From: Romanomermis culicivorax
Taxonomy: Eukaryota > Nematoda > Enoplea > Mermithida > Mermithidae
Length of the DNA: 64,000 bases
NCBI GenBank assembly: GCA_963922205.1
Contig: CAWUHX010000135.1
Span: forward strand, 372,001 to 436,000
Direction of reading: 5' to 3'
The notes beneath the pieces were generated by a model that saw only the letters and a list, made by a program, of their open reading frames with translations, had not been told where the DNA came from and searched no databases. The position numbers were made by a program, and so were the translations under genes. Below, in pieces: positions 23,307-34,386 of this stretch. The stretch's first letter is position 1. Each line of letters opens with the position of its first letter.

Positions 23307-23922
23307 TTTCGCACAGACCCTTTCGCCATATGGCGAAAGAGGTCAAAATTTTTTTCGCTATTTTCTCCATATCGTTTTTTCGCGTTAAAATGCCACTATA
23401 ATCTATATTTATTCATTTTTGAGCTTTTCTGAACATATTTATGCTTTTGCTGTCAGTAAATTATCAAAAATGGAGAAAGAACAAAAATTTTCGATTTTTG
23501 GGCAGGTTAACAAAAAACCAGATCGAGGAAAACACAAAGTGCATACAAGTTTGACGGCTGACATATCTGTGCTTAGCCAAAATGAAGAATCATAGACTGC
23601 ATATGAATCATTCTTTCTTCCGACGCGAGCACTGCAAAATTTTCGTATCCCGTTACTCTAGAACGTTGGAGGATGAACCTTTCCAGACTGATTTCGTGAT
23701 TTAAAATTCGATTTTTCCGGCCTAATGATATTCATGCTTGAACGACCTGCAGATGTTTTCAACCTAACCTGCTAACCAGATGAAAAATCAGCTTGAAGTG
23801 AACGATGTTTCATAAATTTTGGCGGAACAACAAAGTTCGTAAATTGACGAAAGAGCCCAAAGTTTTTCGCATTTCCAGATTTTTTCGCCAAGAACACCGA
23901 TTTGGCGAAAAAGACAGTGCTA
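23307..23922 (+). mobile_element. F-like element M, motif type CGCCA
   Basis: Same scaffold as F1/F2 but the repeated motif is TTTCGCC/GGCGAAA: GTTTTTTTCGCACAG, CCCTTTCGCCATATGGCGAA, GAGGTCAAAATTTTTTTCGC at left; TTTTTCGCCAAGAACACCG and GGCGAAAAAGACAGTG at right. The target duplication is not clear, so ends are approximate. Confidence 0.68.
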
Positions 23923-23936
23923 CGAATATCTATTAA

Positions 23937-24110
23937 AAAGGTCCCCAAGGTCAAATGCTTCAGGTTGGGGTAAATTTGAGAATTTTCGGGGGTAGTATAG
24001 CTAAATGTCCACTAAACACGTCATTTTGTCTCAAAATTAGGCAACCAGTGATCAATTTTAAGGACTTAGATAGGGGTAATACTCCACTCATACCCCTTCC
24101 CAAGAGGTTG
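23937..24110 (+). repeat. Repeat family I, partial copy
   Basis: AGGTCCCCAAGGTCAAA, GGGGTAAATTTGAGAATTTT and GGGGTAGTA recall 5575-5630. Confidence 0.5.
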
Positions 24111-24132
24111 TCTATTATATATGTATATATAT

Positions 24133-24580
24133 ATAAACAATGTAAAGACTGTCGAAAATTGTTTAAATGTTTGGTCGAAACATTGTACCAACGATATCGA
24201 TTTTTCTATTTGAATCAATCAAACACAAAAAGTAAGAATCTCAGTTTTAAATCTGAATTTGGCTTTAATAAACAGAGAATATTCCGAATTTCTTCTCATT
24301 AATCATTCATTGACGGCATATACAGTTTGCTGCGACGATACTAATACAATGTTCGAAGAGAACTCGTTCGTGTTCTGGTCATACTAGGTAATATTATATT
24401 TATTGACTCGGCGCCCGAAGAATTTTCGCATTTCCAGCACCTAAAACGTCTAAAAATTATGGAAATTTAGTGTTTGACCAGCCAAAAGTTTAGTGCCAGT
24501 TACAACAAACGCTCAAAATTCGTTGCGTCATTCCAAATTTTTATGCACAAAAAACCATGTTTTGGCACAAAAAAACACTG
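24133..24580 (-). mobile_element. Element C half-copy (C2), motif type GTGCC
   Basis: Right tip GGCACAAAAAAACACTG; colinear, reversed, with 29508-29950 of element C, including the AATTTTCG/GGCGCC-like hairpin relic near 24410 and CTAAAACGTCTAAAAATTA. The other end is truncated at an AT microsatellite (24110-24140). Confidence 0.65.
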
Positions 24581-24639
24581 CCTACAACGATCAAAAAACC
24601 ACGATCCTTTGAAACAACCACTCTGCCAGCTGCATCATT

Positions 24640-25770
24640 TTGTTCCTTAAACATTTTTTCTACATGAAAACCATGCCCAAAATTTGTTTACACATTTTCA
24701 AAATTGTTTGTATTATGGTCACATGGATGCTTTATTTATGTATGCATTTTTGGGGCATACCCAAACATTCTGACGTTCCCGGAGTCAGTAACCTATAAAA
24801 TTAGGGGAAAAACAAAAAATTCTAATCAGGTCAGTCACATTGTGCCGATAAACTACACAACCGGTGTTCTGGTATACAACAGTTGAAAGCATATTAACGA
24901 TATAGCTTTGTGGGGAGTTCAGCTGCTACTGATCTTTAATTAGACTTATCAAATTATATTTATTTCTTATTCCGATGTGGAGCGTCGGAAAAATTTTAGG
25001 GTTTCTACATTTTAAAACCTTGGAAAATAAATCTTCACAACAACGAGAAGTGAATTAAAATCGAACTGATAGATTTTAATCTGTTTCTTTTTTCAGGGCG
25101 TAGCAGCGGAAAATTTTCGGATTTTTTTATTCTTAAAAAAAAAGAATCTTTGCAACAATTATTCCTGAATAGAATCTCTCTTAATTTACAGTCTGGAATA
25201 ATGTTTTCGTCATTTTTTCGTGCGCAAAAGTTCGCGAGCAAGCGAGAAAAAAAGTTGTGAAGATTGATGAAAAATCTCAATTTTCGGCAAAATACCGACT
25301 GTTAAGATGGTGGTGATGATTTTTATTCTCGGCAGCACTAAACAATGTTAAAAAACACAACGACATTGAACGATGCTAATAAATATGGGATAAATATGTG
25401 CGATATCAGCGAATATACTGGACATGATCAAAAAAGCATATATCTCTAACAGTTGGCCATGAATTTAACCAATTTATAACAGAAAATTTTACTGTTTCTA
25501 AATGTGATTATTGATTCACGAAGTTTATTCCAGTCCAGATATGAATAATTTTATTAAGAAGTGTTTCTTAATATCAGTTCTCGGAATATGAGGAGATTCT
25601 ATTGATATAAATTGTGGAAGCGCAATTAGTAAGTGGAAATAGATATGCTTGGGAAACAAGAAATTTTGAGGTTTTGACCTTCTGAAGTTCACCAAAACGT
25701 ATCTTTTCGGTTTTGAACTCCCGAAATTTTTTTCCACAATGATAACCATGCCCAAATCTTCTTCTCAATA
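24640..25770 (+). mobile_element. Decayed G-family copy (G4) with LINE remnant
   Basis: Follows G1 order: TTTTTTCTACATGAAAACC, GGAGTCAGTAACCT, three weakened hairpins (near 24971 and 25097), AGATTGATGAAAAATCTCAA, then after an insertion at 25310-25615, AGTAAGTGGAAATAGATATGC and AAAACGTATCTTTTCGG. Confidence 0.6.
25400..25615 (-). pseudogene. LINE ORF2 C-terminal remnant
   Basis: On the minus strand RTDIKKHFLIKLFISG, with a shift to an HIWTGINFVNQ-like reading, parallels the remnant at 26420-26560 and the WNSLP end of CR1-type LINEs. Confidence 0.45.
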
Positions 25771-25779
25771 TACCTTTTT

Positions 25780-26190
25780 AGAGTAAAAAAGTCGTGTAAC
25801 CTGGGCTGTAAAACGCTTTTTTGAAAATGTTGATTTTTTCCGAGTTTTTAAAGTTTTTCGTGGGTTTTGGATGAATTTTTGTTGTCATTTAACTCTAGAA
25901 CATTGTTGAAGGCTTGAAAATGACCTATTCCAAAACCAATCAAAAATGAAAAATATTGAAAATTATTAAAAAAATATTCAAAAATTATTTTAAAAAATCT
26001 TCATTACTTTACTGGCGAATGTCTGAAACAGTACTTTACTTTCCAAGGGAATTTATTTACATAGAACCAAATTTTCAATACCTCAATGATGATGATGATG
26101 ATAATTCATTCGCAGCAGCACGAAGCTTTATGCTGAACAAAATACAACGAAAATATACGATGTTATTAGATCGGGGATAAATACGCGTAA
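25780..26190. other. No gene seen; GAT microsatellite
   Basis: AT-rich; a short (GAT)n run at about 26086-26102. The 74-residue frame at 25956-26180 has no recognisable homology. Confidence 0.4.
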
Positions 26191-26191
26191 T

Positions 26192-26365
26192 CAGACATGC
26201 ACGGCAAGAATTTTCCCGAGGGAGGCCCTTGGATTTTTTATCCTTGGGTTAAGGGGTAGGCGAGCAAAAGTTCTTAAAGTTTGTTTTTCATGCAAAATAT
26301 GCACAAAAATCTCAAAGGTCTCACAGGTAAGGGGGTTTACCCCCCCCCCCCCTACGACCCTTATG
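26192..26365 (+). repeat. Repeat family H, copy 2
   Basis: CAGACATGCACGGCAAG, CCTTGGATTTTTTATCC, TGCAAAATATGCACAAAAAT, GTAAGGGGG and a C tract, as in 4875-5095. Confidence 0.6.
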
Positions 26366-26419
26366 TGTATGTATGCGCGTAATACAAGCAAAAATACTGT
26401 GCATGGTCAAAAATTCATA

Positions 26420-26600
26420 TAGCTCTCACAGTTACCAGAATTGAATTTAACCTATTCAGAACGCAATATTTTATTATTTCTGGATGCGATTAGTGATTCA
26501 GGAAGTTTGTTCCAGATAGGAATAACCCTGCTTATAAAGAAGTAGTTCTTCATATCACTCTTCAGAATATATGTTTTTCACTTCAGATTATGGCTGAATC
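26420..26600 (-). pseudogene. LINE ORF2 C-terminal remnant
   Basis: Minus strand reads SDMKNYFFISRVIPIWNKLP and then ESLIASRNN, the typical end of CR1/Jockey LINE proteins. The frame is interrupted upstream. Confidence 0.6.
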
Positions 26601-27562
26601 CGATCTGCCGCTTAATTTTATATCAATGTGCCTATAATTTCACGACTTTTATTCAAAATGTTGCAGGCTGTAACTAATACTGTATCTTCAACTAGAAAGT
26701 AATCAATTAAGGCCATTCTGCTGCTTTTTGACCGACCTTCACTGAAAATCGACATGTGCTTATGCACCAAAAACTGGAAGGTGTCATATGAAATGTACAA
26801 ATATGGGCCCCATAATTTATCAGGTATGATCTTGATTGAGATGACCATACTTCGCAATACAAATTGAATTAATATAGCCACGATATAAAATCAACTTAAA
26901 AAATGCAGAATATCAGATAAAAAAACACATATTAAGCGTAGCAAAAACCCAAAGGCCTGCCCTCGGCCAGCCCTGCATATGACAATTATTTGCAATTCAC
27001 TTACACGGGGGGATGCAAAAAGAATCACTGGTATTAGTGCGTGGAGGCCCATCCTCAAAAAGTTTAATCGTATAGGCAGTTGTCGACAATTCTCGTCCCA
27101 GCTTTTGACTTTTCGGCATCTACCTCATCAGGCTGGCGGAAATCGATCAAAATTACCAATTTTTTAATTGAAGATAACTTTCTGGAGCAAATATAGATTA
27201 AAAAATGAAAATTTTTCGGCGCTCCGCGTCGAAATAATGCTCGGATCACTTTTAAAGCAAAAAAATCATTAATCATGAATATGGCTTCAACATTTCTGAT
27301 TGAAAGAGCGCATTTTTTCTGCAGTTGCTGATCTCTTTCCCTGAAATTTTAAGTAGTCGTCTGCTACAACGGCTAGGGCAAGCCGAGCTAGCCGGTTGTT
27401 GATCATATACGCTACCCGAATATATTCCATCCTGGCATAAAGTTGTTAGGCAATCTCTCCGCACGCAAGTCGACTAGATTCAAAATCACTATGGGAAATA
27501 ATTAGAATTGACAACCGCTTTCTCTCGTACTGGAATTTTAAACGGAATTTTCTTCTCTCTAG
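26601..27562. other. Upstream region of BORCS8; first exon expected here or further left
   Basis: Contains a degenerate hairpin (CGGCGCTCCGCGTCG near 27219). No exon fitting the BORCS8 N-terminus (phase-1 donor after an initiator Met) was found with confidence. Confidence 0.4.
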
Positions 27563-28845
27563 TTACAGAAGGCATTTCTGAAAGCTTGCATTTATTGAGC
27601 AACGACCCATCGTTGGCCTTGTATCGAATTCAAGAACACGTGAGGAAGTCATTGCCACAGTTGGTTCAACGACGGTTAGAAGTTTGCAAAGTACAACAAA
27701 GCATTCAAGGCGCATGTTTCGACGTCGAAAATGCTATTGGGTAAGTGAAAAGTAATTGTCTTCTTAGGACATAATATGCGCAATTTCGAAACCGTATAAT
27801 CGTGTTTCAGCGTCGTTCAAAATATGAAAGCGTCGATACCAACGTTCCAAAACATATACGAACTTTTGAGAAGTACGATGTATTATAAGCAGCAACTCGA
27901 CTATGAAAAATCTAGACGGTATGCCGCTAGTGAATATAATTCAATTTTTACGATTCCAAAATGAGTGTCTTATAGTGATAGAGCCAAGCAAATGATGATT
28001 CATTCGATTTCTAAAGACTCGATCGCTCAAGAATTACGTAAAACAAAATCTATGGGCCATATAGGTTCGAAAACCGATTTAATGAGCGAATCGGTTATGA
28101 CGCGTAGTACCGCCTCCACTCCTTGTTCCGAATATCCGGATTTTCAAAATATCAACGATCTCGATAGCGAATTACTTTTAAGTGCTTTAAAAGAGCAAGA
28201 GCGTCGAGGTGGAAATGGAGAAGACGACGATAAGTAATTTTGACGCCCAAGTGTTCAAATTGACAGCTACACAATGTTTATTTCATTTTTTCCAAATCAG
28301 CTTCACGGAGAAAAAAAGATTGAAATAGAACTTACCCTGTCGTTTATTAATTAGATTGATAGTTGCAGTTATTACCAAACTTCAGAAAAGAAAATTTTGA
28401 CTTTTAATGCATGGTCATCAATTCCTAGTCTCATTTGAAAATTAATAGACTGCAGAAGATCTTAGAAAAAGTTGGTAGACATGATCAATTTAGCGTAGAA
28501 TGTGCATAAATTTTGCGATTTTTCAGAAGCTTTCGATTTTTTACATTTCTGTGGAATCAATCTTGTATATAAGATTTTTAAAACGTTATTAAATATCATT
28601 GAAACTCATTAGTCGTCAATTTTCAACAATTATAAAAATCTCAAATTTAATTGTTTTACAGATCAAGCACAACGACCAGCGGTGCCGATAGCCACGTTTC
28701 CGAACAAGACGGCGTTTTCGACGAAATTGAACAAAATGCCGGCAATCCGCAACATGAAGCTCGATCTGCCACCAAATCATCGAGAAAACGGTCAACAGCC
28801 GTCAAGTTCGAAATTTCCGAGAAAAATGACAAAGAGAAAGGATAG
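27563..28845 (+). CDS. BORCS8: BLOC-1-related complex subunit 8 (BORC), 5' end not found
   Basis: BORC is a lysosome-surface complex that recruits ARL8 and kinesin for lysosome positioning. Exons 27563-27740, 27811-27918, 27976-28233 and 28662-28845 join in frame. The family core is clear: SNDPSLALYRIQEHVRKSLP, then a QGA segment and an amphipathic helix. The first exon, with the initiator Met, lies upstream and was not recognised; 27563 follows a strong acceptor and starts in phase 1. The product has a Ser/Thr-rich, then basic, tail of about 145 residues that the short vertebrate protein lacks. If the donor at 28234 is not used, translation ends at TAA 28235-28237, giving a form with a shorter tail. 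The core identification is firm; the tail splicing is inferred. Confidence 0.82.
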
Positions 28846-29300
28846 ATTTAGTGATCTTGATGTGACTTTATTATGTTGTCGCTTTTGTTGGTTTTTTTGT
28901 ATGTCTTTTTCGAAACTTATTTATCGCACGACACGAATCCCGTGATCTCCACAAATGTGTAATCAAATTTTCAGTAGATCGTGGAATTTTCCGATTCTCT
29001 CATCTACGTACAACCATTTGCGAAGTAGTGTCTCTCATTATGAATTTTTGTAGAGGATTCTCCGATCGAGTGTGCAAGCTCTGTCTGTAAGTTGGATAAT
29101 ACTGATTACTGTATTCATGAAAATTTTCGAACACCGGAAAATTACGAAAAATTCTGACAAAAGGTATAAAATTTTCGTGTTATCATTTGGATTGTCGCTA
29201 AATTCATGCTCCATCTGTTTACTGCAGTATGATTCCAACAATATGCATCAGAAACAGGTGGGTTTTCGACCAGTGTTTTCATTTTTGCACAGGTATGGCA
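28846..29300. other. BORCS8 3' flank, nothing further seen
   Basis: AT-rich, no repeat match and no clear AATAAA close to the stop. Confidence 0.4.
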
Positions 29301-29507
29301 TACCTGGCTGCAACCTTTTTTTGCACACAGCAACCTAATTTCGGGCTGTGCAAGTGCAACCAATTTTTTTCTGCCAAGTTGCACAGTGCAACTAGGCCTG
29401 ACTGCCCTTTTATTAGGTTATAGGCTTTTCTGTCTGGATATGCATTTTTATGCGTTCTAAAATAGAAAAAAGTGAAAATTTTGCGGCGCTTCGCGCCGGG
29501 TTTCCAT

Positions 29508-30304
29508 CAGTGTTTTTTTGTGCCAAAACATGGTTTTTGGCACAAAAAAATTTGGAATGGCACAAAAAATTTTAAGCGTTTGTGCTAATTGACACAAATT
29601 TTTTGGCTGGTCAAACATTAAATTTCTTTGATTTTTAGACGTTTTAGGGGCTGAAAATGCAAAAATTTTTCGGCGCTTCGCGCCGAATCAATGAATATAA
29701 TATTTCTTATTCGTATATTTGACCCGAACGCAAACGATTTCTCTTCGAACAATGTATTAGTATCGTTGCAGCAAACTTTATAGGCTGTCAAGACTGATGA
29801 GTGAAAAGAAATTCTGAATATTCTCTTTTCATTCAGTCAGATTCGGATTTAAAACTAAAATTCTTTTTGTGTTTGATTGATACAATAAGGAAAGTCGATA
29901 TCGTTGATCCTCTACTTTATTTTCTCTAGTCTTTACATGGTTGTTTGTTAAATAAACATAGATATTCGTTCGTAGTCGAAAATTGAATCAATTTGAAGTT
30001 CCTGAACAATTCTAGAGCTATTTAAATTGTCTCAGCATTCCATTTCTTTTTGGGATTTCGTGAACTATTTTGTTGCACAGTTTTTTCTTTTCTCACTGAC
30101 ATGGTTAGCTGAAAAATAAGTTGGGCACGATTTTTACAAAAAATTAATGCGTTAAACGCTAACTTTTTATCAAACTTTTGGCCTAAAACTTTTCCACAGT
30201 TTTCATTATGTATGTAGAAAGAAAAAATTTTTTGTGCCATTGGCACAAATTTTTTTGGCCCCTTGTGCCAATTGGCACAAATGTCCGTGCACTAAAAAAC
30301 GCTG
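29508..30304 (+). mobile_element. hAT-like element C (CAGTGTTTTTTTGTGCC)
   Basis: 797 bp, flanked by GTTTCCAT (29500-29507) and GTTTCAAT (30305-30312). Subterminal regions are full of GTGCC/GGCAC motifs. Hairpin CGGCGCTTCGCGCCG near 29670. The sister arm (near 32050) keeps the empty site GAGTTTCAATTCAT on its reverse strand. Confidence 0.82.
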
Positions 30305-30331
30305 GTTTCAATTCATTTATAATTTTTTATA

Positions 30332-30527
30332 AGGTAAAGTGGAGCGACTTTGATCAGAGCATGGCATTTGATAATTATTTGAGATCAGCAGGTCATTTTT
30401 GCTGTGAAGACAAACCCCGCTGTGTTAGGTTGTCTACACAGCAAAAACGACCCGCTAATCTCAGATAGTTATCAAATGCCATGCTCTGATCAGAGTCGCC
30501 CCTGATCAAAGTCACCCCACTTTACCT
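30332..30527. mobile_element. TA-flanked palindromic MITE
   Basis: 196 bp, almost a perfect hairpin of two ~75-bp arms starting AGGTAAAGTGG and ending CCACTTTACCT, flanked by TA (30330-30331 and 30528-30529). The sister arm of the palindrome lacks it. TA duplication fits a Tc1/mariner-type MITE. Confidence 0.82.
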
Positions 30528-30866
30528 TATTATTTTAGTGCACGATTAGAAAATGCCATTCTAGTTAGTGCATATAGGTTCTAATTATCAACATATTATG
30601 GATAAATGTTTGGTCCCCTAAGTATTGTTTTTTGAGGAGTTTGATTAAAACTAACATTTTTCTCGGTCATTTTCCCAAAATTTTGTTGCGATCTTCAAAA
30701 AAAATCTGAGTTTCCTGTGATTAAAGCATTTCGAGTGTGAGGCAGTGCTAGAAATTATTCCCGGTTGAAAGATTGAAAGATTCTTGGTCGCTTGCCTAGT
30801 TTTCTAATTTTAGTTTGTCCGACTGAAAATTCATTATGTTTACCGCGAGATCAAACCTCCTGTCTG

Positions 30867-31141
30867 CATACCTGTAAGAGGTCCGACCAGTTGGGGGGGG
30901 GGGTCGAAACTATCGTACGCTGAAATTGGTTGTTTCTTTGCTGAGATATATGTAATTAACCGACCGAAATATTTTTTAATTCACTATTACTGTAGCAACG
31001 GTATAACGAATTTTAATTTCTCCGCTGATGAATTTACGTGATACACTTTTTTGCTAATTTTTTCCAAACTGGGGGTGGGTTGGGTATATGGTTGGCCAAG
31101 CTGGGGAGGGTCCCCCCCCAACCCCTCAATGTGCAGGTATG
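30867..31141 (-). mobile_element. G/C-run MITE, family E, with foreign centre
   Basis: CATACCTG...CAGGTATG ends; duplications CCTGTCTG (30859-30866) and CCTGTCTT (31142-31149). The middle 140 bp (30907-31049) differs from other copies. The empty site is in the right arm near 31725. Confidence 0.78.
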
Positions 31142-32232
31142 CCTGTCTTTTAAATGAAAGGTAGAAAGATTCATTTACCAGCGTTCTAGAATATTGCAAT
31201 TCAGAAAATATTTTCACATTACTCTAGTCTAGTCATATTAATCTTTTCAATTTCTCTCCAATATTCAAAAAATTGGATTTTAAAAAATGCCTACAACCGA
31301 CGCGGATCGAATGAAATACAAGAAAACTAATTTGCGATGGTTTTTCCGCCAAGTTCAAGAAAATTTATCGATTTTAGAGTGAGCAATCAAAAATTTATCT
31401 GTGGGACAAGAATTTTTCCCCAAGTTGCACATTGCAACCTTTCCTGCGCAAAAAACCCTGCTTACAGCCAGGCAGGGTTGCACAGATAAATTTTTGGTTG
31501 CTGACTCTAAAATCGATAGATTTGCTCAAATTTATCGGGAAAACCATCACAAACTAGTTTTCTAGTATTTACTTCGATCCGCGTCAGTTTTAGACATTTA
31601 AAACCTAATTTTCTGAGTTTTGGAGAGAAAATGAAAAGATTAATATGACTAGACTAGAGTAATGTGTTTTCAATATTCAAGAACGCTGGAAAATGAATCT
31701 TTTCATCTTTTATTTTCCAGACAGAAGGTTTGATTTCTCCGTGAATGTAATGAATTTTCAGTCGGACAAACTAAAATTTAAAAACTAGGCAAGCCATTGA
31801 GAATTCCTTCAATCGGCAAAAATTTCTACAGTCAAAATGTTTTAATCACATGAAAGTCGAAATTTTTATGAAGATCGCAAAAAAATTATGGGAAAATGAC
31901 CGAGAAAAATGTTAGTTTTCATCAAATTCGTCAACAAACAATACAGGATCAAACATTTATCCATAATATGTTGATAATTAGAACTTATAAGCACTAAGTG
32001 AAAGATCTTTTCTAACCGCGCACTAGAATATTATAAAAAATTATAAATGAATTGAAACTCCGCCCGAAAATTTTTTCTTTTTTCCATTTTAGAACGCATA
32101 AAAATGCATCTCCGGACAGAAAACCCTAATACATAATTGAAAGAGCAGTCAGGCCTCAAGTTGCACTGTGCAACTTTTCAGAAAAAATTTGGTTGCACAG
32201 CCCGAAATTTGGTTGCTGTGTGCAAAAAAACC

Positions 32233-32385
32233 TGCCTGTAAGAGATCCGACCAGTTAGGTGGGGGGTCGGAAAAAAGTCTAGAATTTTTCCAAAAAAGGC
32301 ACTTTTTTTCCAATTTTTACAAGTTAGGGGTGTTGAGTATAATGTTGGCCAAGCTGGGAGTCCCCCCCCCCCCCAATTACAGGTA
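32233..32385 (-). mobile_element. G/C-run MITE, family E
   Basis: CCTGTAAGAGATCCGACCAG at left and CAATTACAGGTATG at right, with the usual G/C tracts; internally shortened. Confidence 0.65.
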
Positions 32386-32529
32386 TGTGCATTGGATAGG
32401 TTGCAATGTGCAACTTGAGGCTAAAGTTCGATTTCACGGATAAATTTTTGTTTGCTTACTCTAAAATTGATAAATTCCTCAGCTTTTATCCGACAAACGA
32501 CGAAAATCAAGTTATTCTGTATTGCATTA

Positions 32530-32815
32530 TTGCAATTCGCGTCAGTTACGTACCCGTATGCAGGATTTCTAAAAATGGGGTGAATTTAATGAATAAAAAG
32601 AAAATCATTTTTGCAGTAAAGCTGACTTATTTTCAGTTAGTTCATGTTTGCTTCGATTAGTGGCTAAGTTCTATGTTTGACGAAACGTATGTGAATAAAT
32701 GATTTAATTTGCGAATTGTGATGTATTAATTAAAATGATATTGCTGAAAATTTTAAATGTGAATAAATTCAGGGAAAATTTCCCCATTCCCCCTCTAAAT
32801 ACGGACCTGGTTTTA
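32530..32815 (-). repeat. Repeat family J, copy 2
   Basis: Reverse of J1: ends CCTCTAAATACGGACCTG; shares TTCTATGTTTGACGAAA and the AGTGGCTAAGTTC block. Confidence 0.62.
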
Positions 32816-33189
32816 GACATTTAAAATTGAATCACCTGAGCTCTAGAGGAAAAATTTGAAACGACTGGCTATAATAGCTTGATCAGTGTGAAGCGCTAAA
32901 AAAATTTGATTTGGAAACTTCTAAAACGTCAGAAAATTTTTTTTTTCATCTTATTCTTCCGCAATTATTGAATATCGACTACGGTATTTTCAATATTCAG
33001 AAAAAAGGCCAAACATTCGACCATCTACCATTATACCGATAATAATTATAAGACTAAAATAATTGTTCTTAATTCTCATTTCGGATTTAAGCACGCATTT
33101 GAAATAGTGAAATTGTATGAATTATCTGAAATTAATTTCCCGCTTTAAAACGCATAAAATTGCATTTTCGGACAGGAAACTCTATGACC

Positions 33190-33455
33190 TAATCATAAGG
33201 GCCGTCAGGCTCCAAGTTCCACTGTGCAACTTTGTCGAAAAAATTTGGTTGCACAGCATGAAATTCGGTTGGTGTGCAAAAATAAAAACGCTGCCCTGTA
33301 CACCCCTCCCTGGCCCGAAAAAATCGTCAAACACCCTTCCCTGAATTATTCTGAACACAGTTTCTTAATGATATTTATGTATATTTTGTATGAAGAACGT
33401 GCTCATGGAGCTTTTTTGTTTTTTTTGCTCACCCACCCTTCCACTCCCCATCGAT
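33190..33455 (-). repeat. Palindrome-arm end fragment followed by repeat H, copy 3
   Basis: 33195-33285 repeats the GTGCAACTT...TTGGTTGCACAGC end seen at 32160-32220. 33290-33455 is family H reversed (CATACAAAATATAC..., TTTTTTGCTCACCCACCC). Confidence 0.55.
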
Positions 33456-34386
33456 GAAATCTTTGCATCATTTCAGTGATCAGCCAGTATACCTGCTAGA
33501 GGTCAGACCAGTTAGTGAGGGATAATCCATTTGTGGAATGAGGGCGCCCAATTTCCCCTAAATCTCGGGGCTCCTTAAAAAGCCAAAAATTTTCCCAAAA
33601 GAGCTATTTTTGTCCAATTTTTCTGAGTTGGAGGTACCAACATTAGGGTACAAGGTCCGAGTAAGTTGATGGGCTCCCCCAACATCCCCAACGTGCACGT
33701 CAGCCTGACGTGAAGAAATGCATTCTTCTTAATTTATCCTTCCAGCGTGAAACGTTCGAAAATCTTTTCTATCATTTCGTAGATTCAATGTTTATTTTTT
33801 CAGTATAGAATAATGTTTAGACTACAGAAATATGTTGTTGTTTTCAATCAGTTAAGAATGTCGGCTTCAAATTAACGTGTTTCTATAAATTCATGCTAAG
33901 TGGCTAAAATCATGCCCATAAATTTGGAACTGAAAAATAAAATTATCATGCAAAAATCAGGTATCAAAAGTTTGGATTCCTCAACTTTAACATCTTCTGA
34001 AAAATAAAAATTCCTCGAAGCTAGGAAAGAGGCTTTGTCGAACTTGACCGCAAAAATTTTAATTTTCGTCAAATATTCCAATAAATTATGGAACATTATT
34101 ATGAAAAAAATATTAGACAAGAAAACTATTACATAGAAGTAAACTTATAAGTGAGCTTGATTATAGTTAATAATGATTATTAAATTCACAACCGGTGCGA
34201 TGCGTCGCGAAATTTTGAGGTTTTAACTTTGAAATGTACTAATTATGTACATGCTTTTTACCTTGAATGCCTAAAAAAATTTTGGTGGAAGGGGACTGAT
34301 TAATTTTTCAAATTTTGTTTCATTTACTAATCAATTTATTAGACTGAATACAATTTTTATGCAATTATTTTCTGTTTATGTACTAG
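33456..34386. other. DMGDH upstream region with decayed repeats
   Basis: 33480-33720 keeps E-like ends (TACCTGCTAGAGGTCAGACC). A worn hairpin (CGGTGCGATGCGTCG) lies near 34195. The DMGDH first exon is expected here but was not identified. Confidence 0.4.

Larger units (their letters stand above)
29300..32200. mobile_element. Long palindromic foldback element with three insertions in the left arm only
   Basis: Centre near 31445. Arms run outward through matching landmarks: GATAAATTTTTGG, TCTAGTCATATTAATCTTTT, GTTTGTCCGACTGAAAATT, CATAATATGTTGATAATTA, CAGTGCAACT and GCACACAGCAACC. The left arm carries element C (29508-30304), a TA-flanked MITE (30332-30527) and an E MITE (30867-31141). The right arm has the uninterrupted sequence at all three sites. 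Confidence 0.82.
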
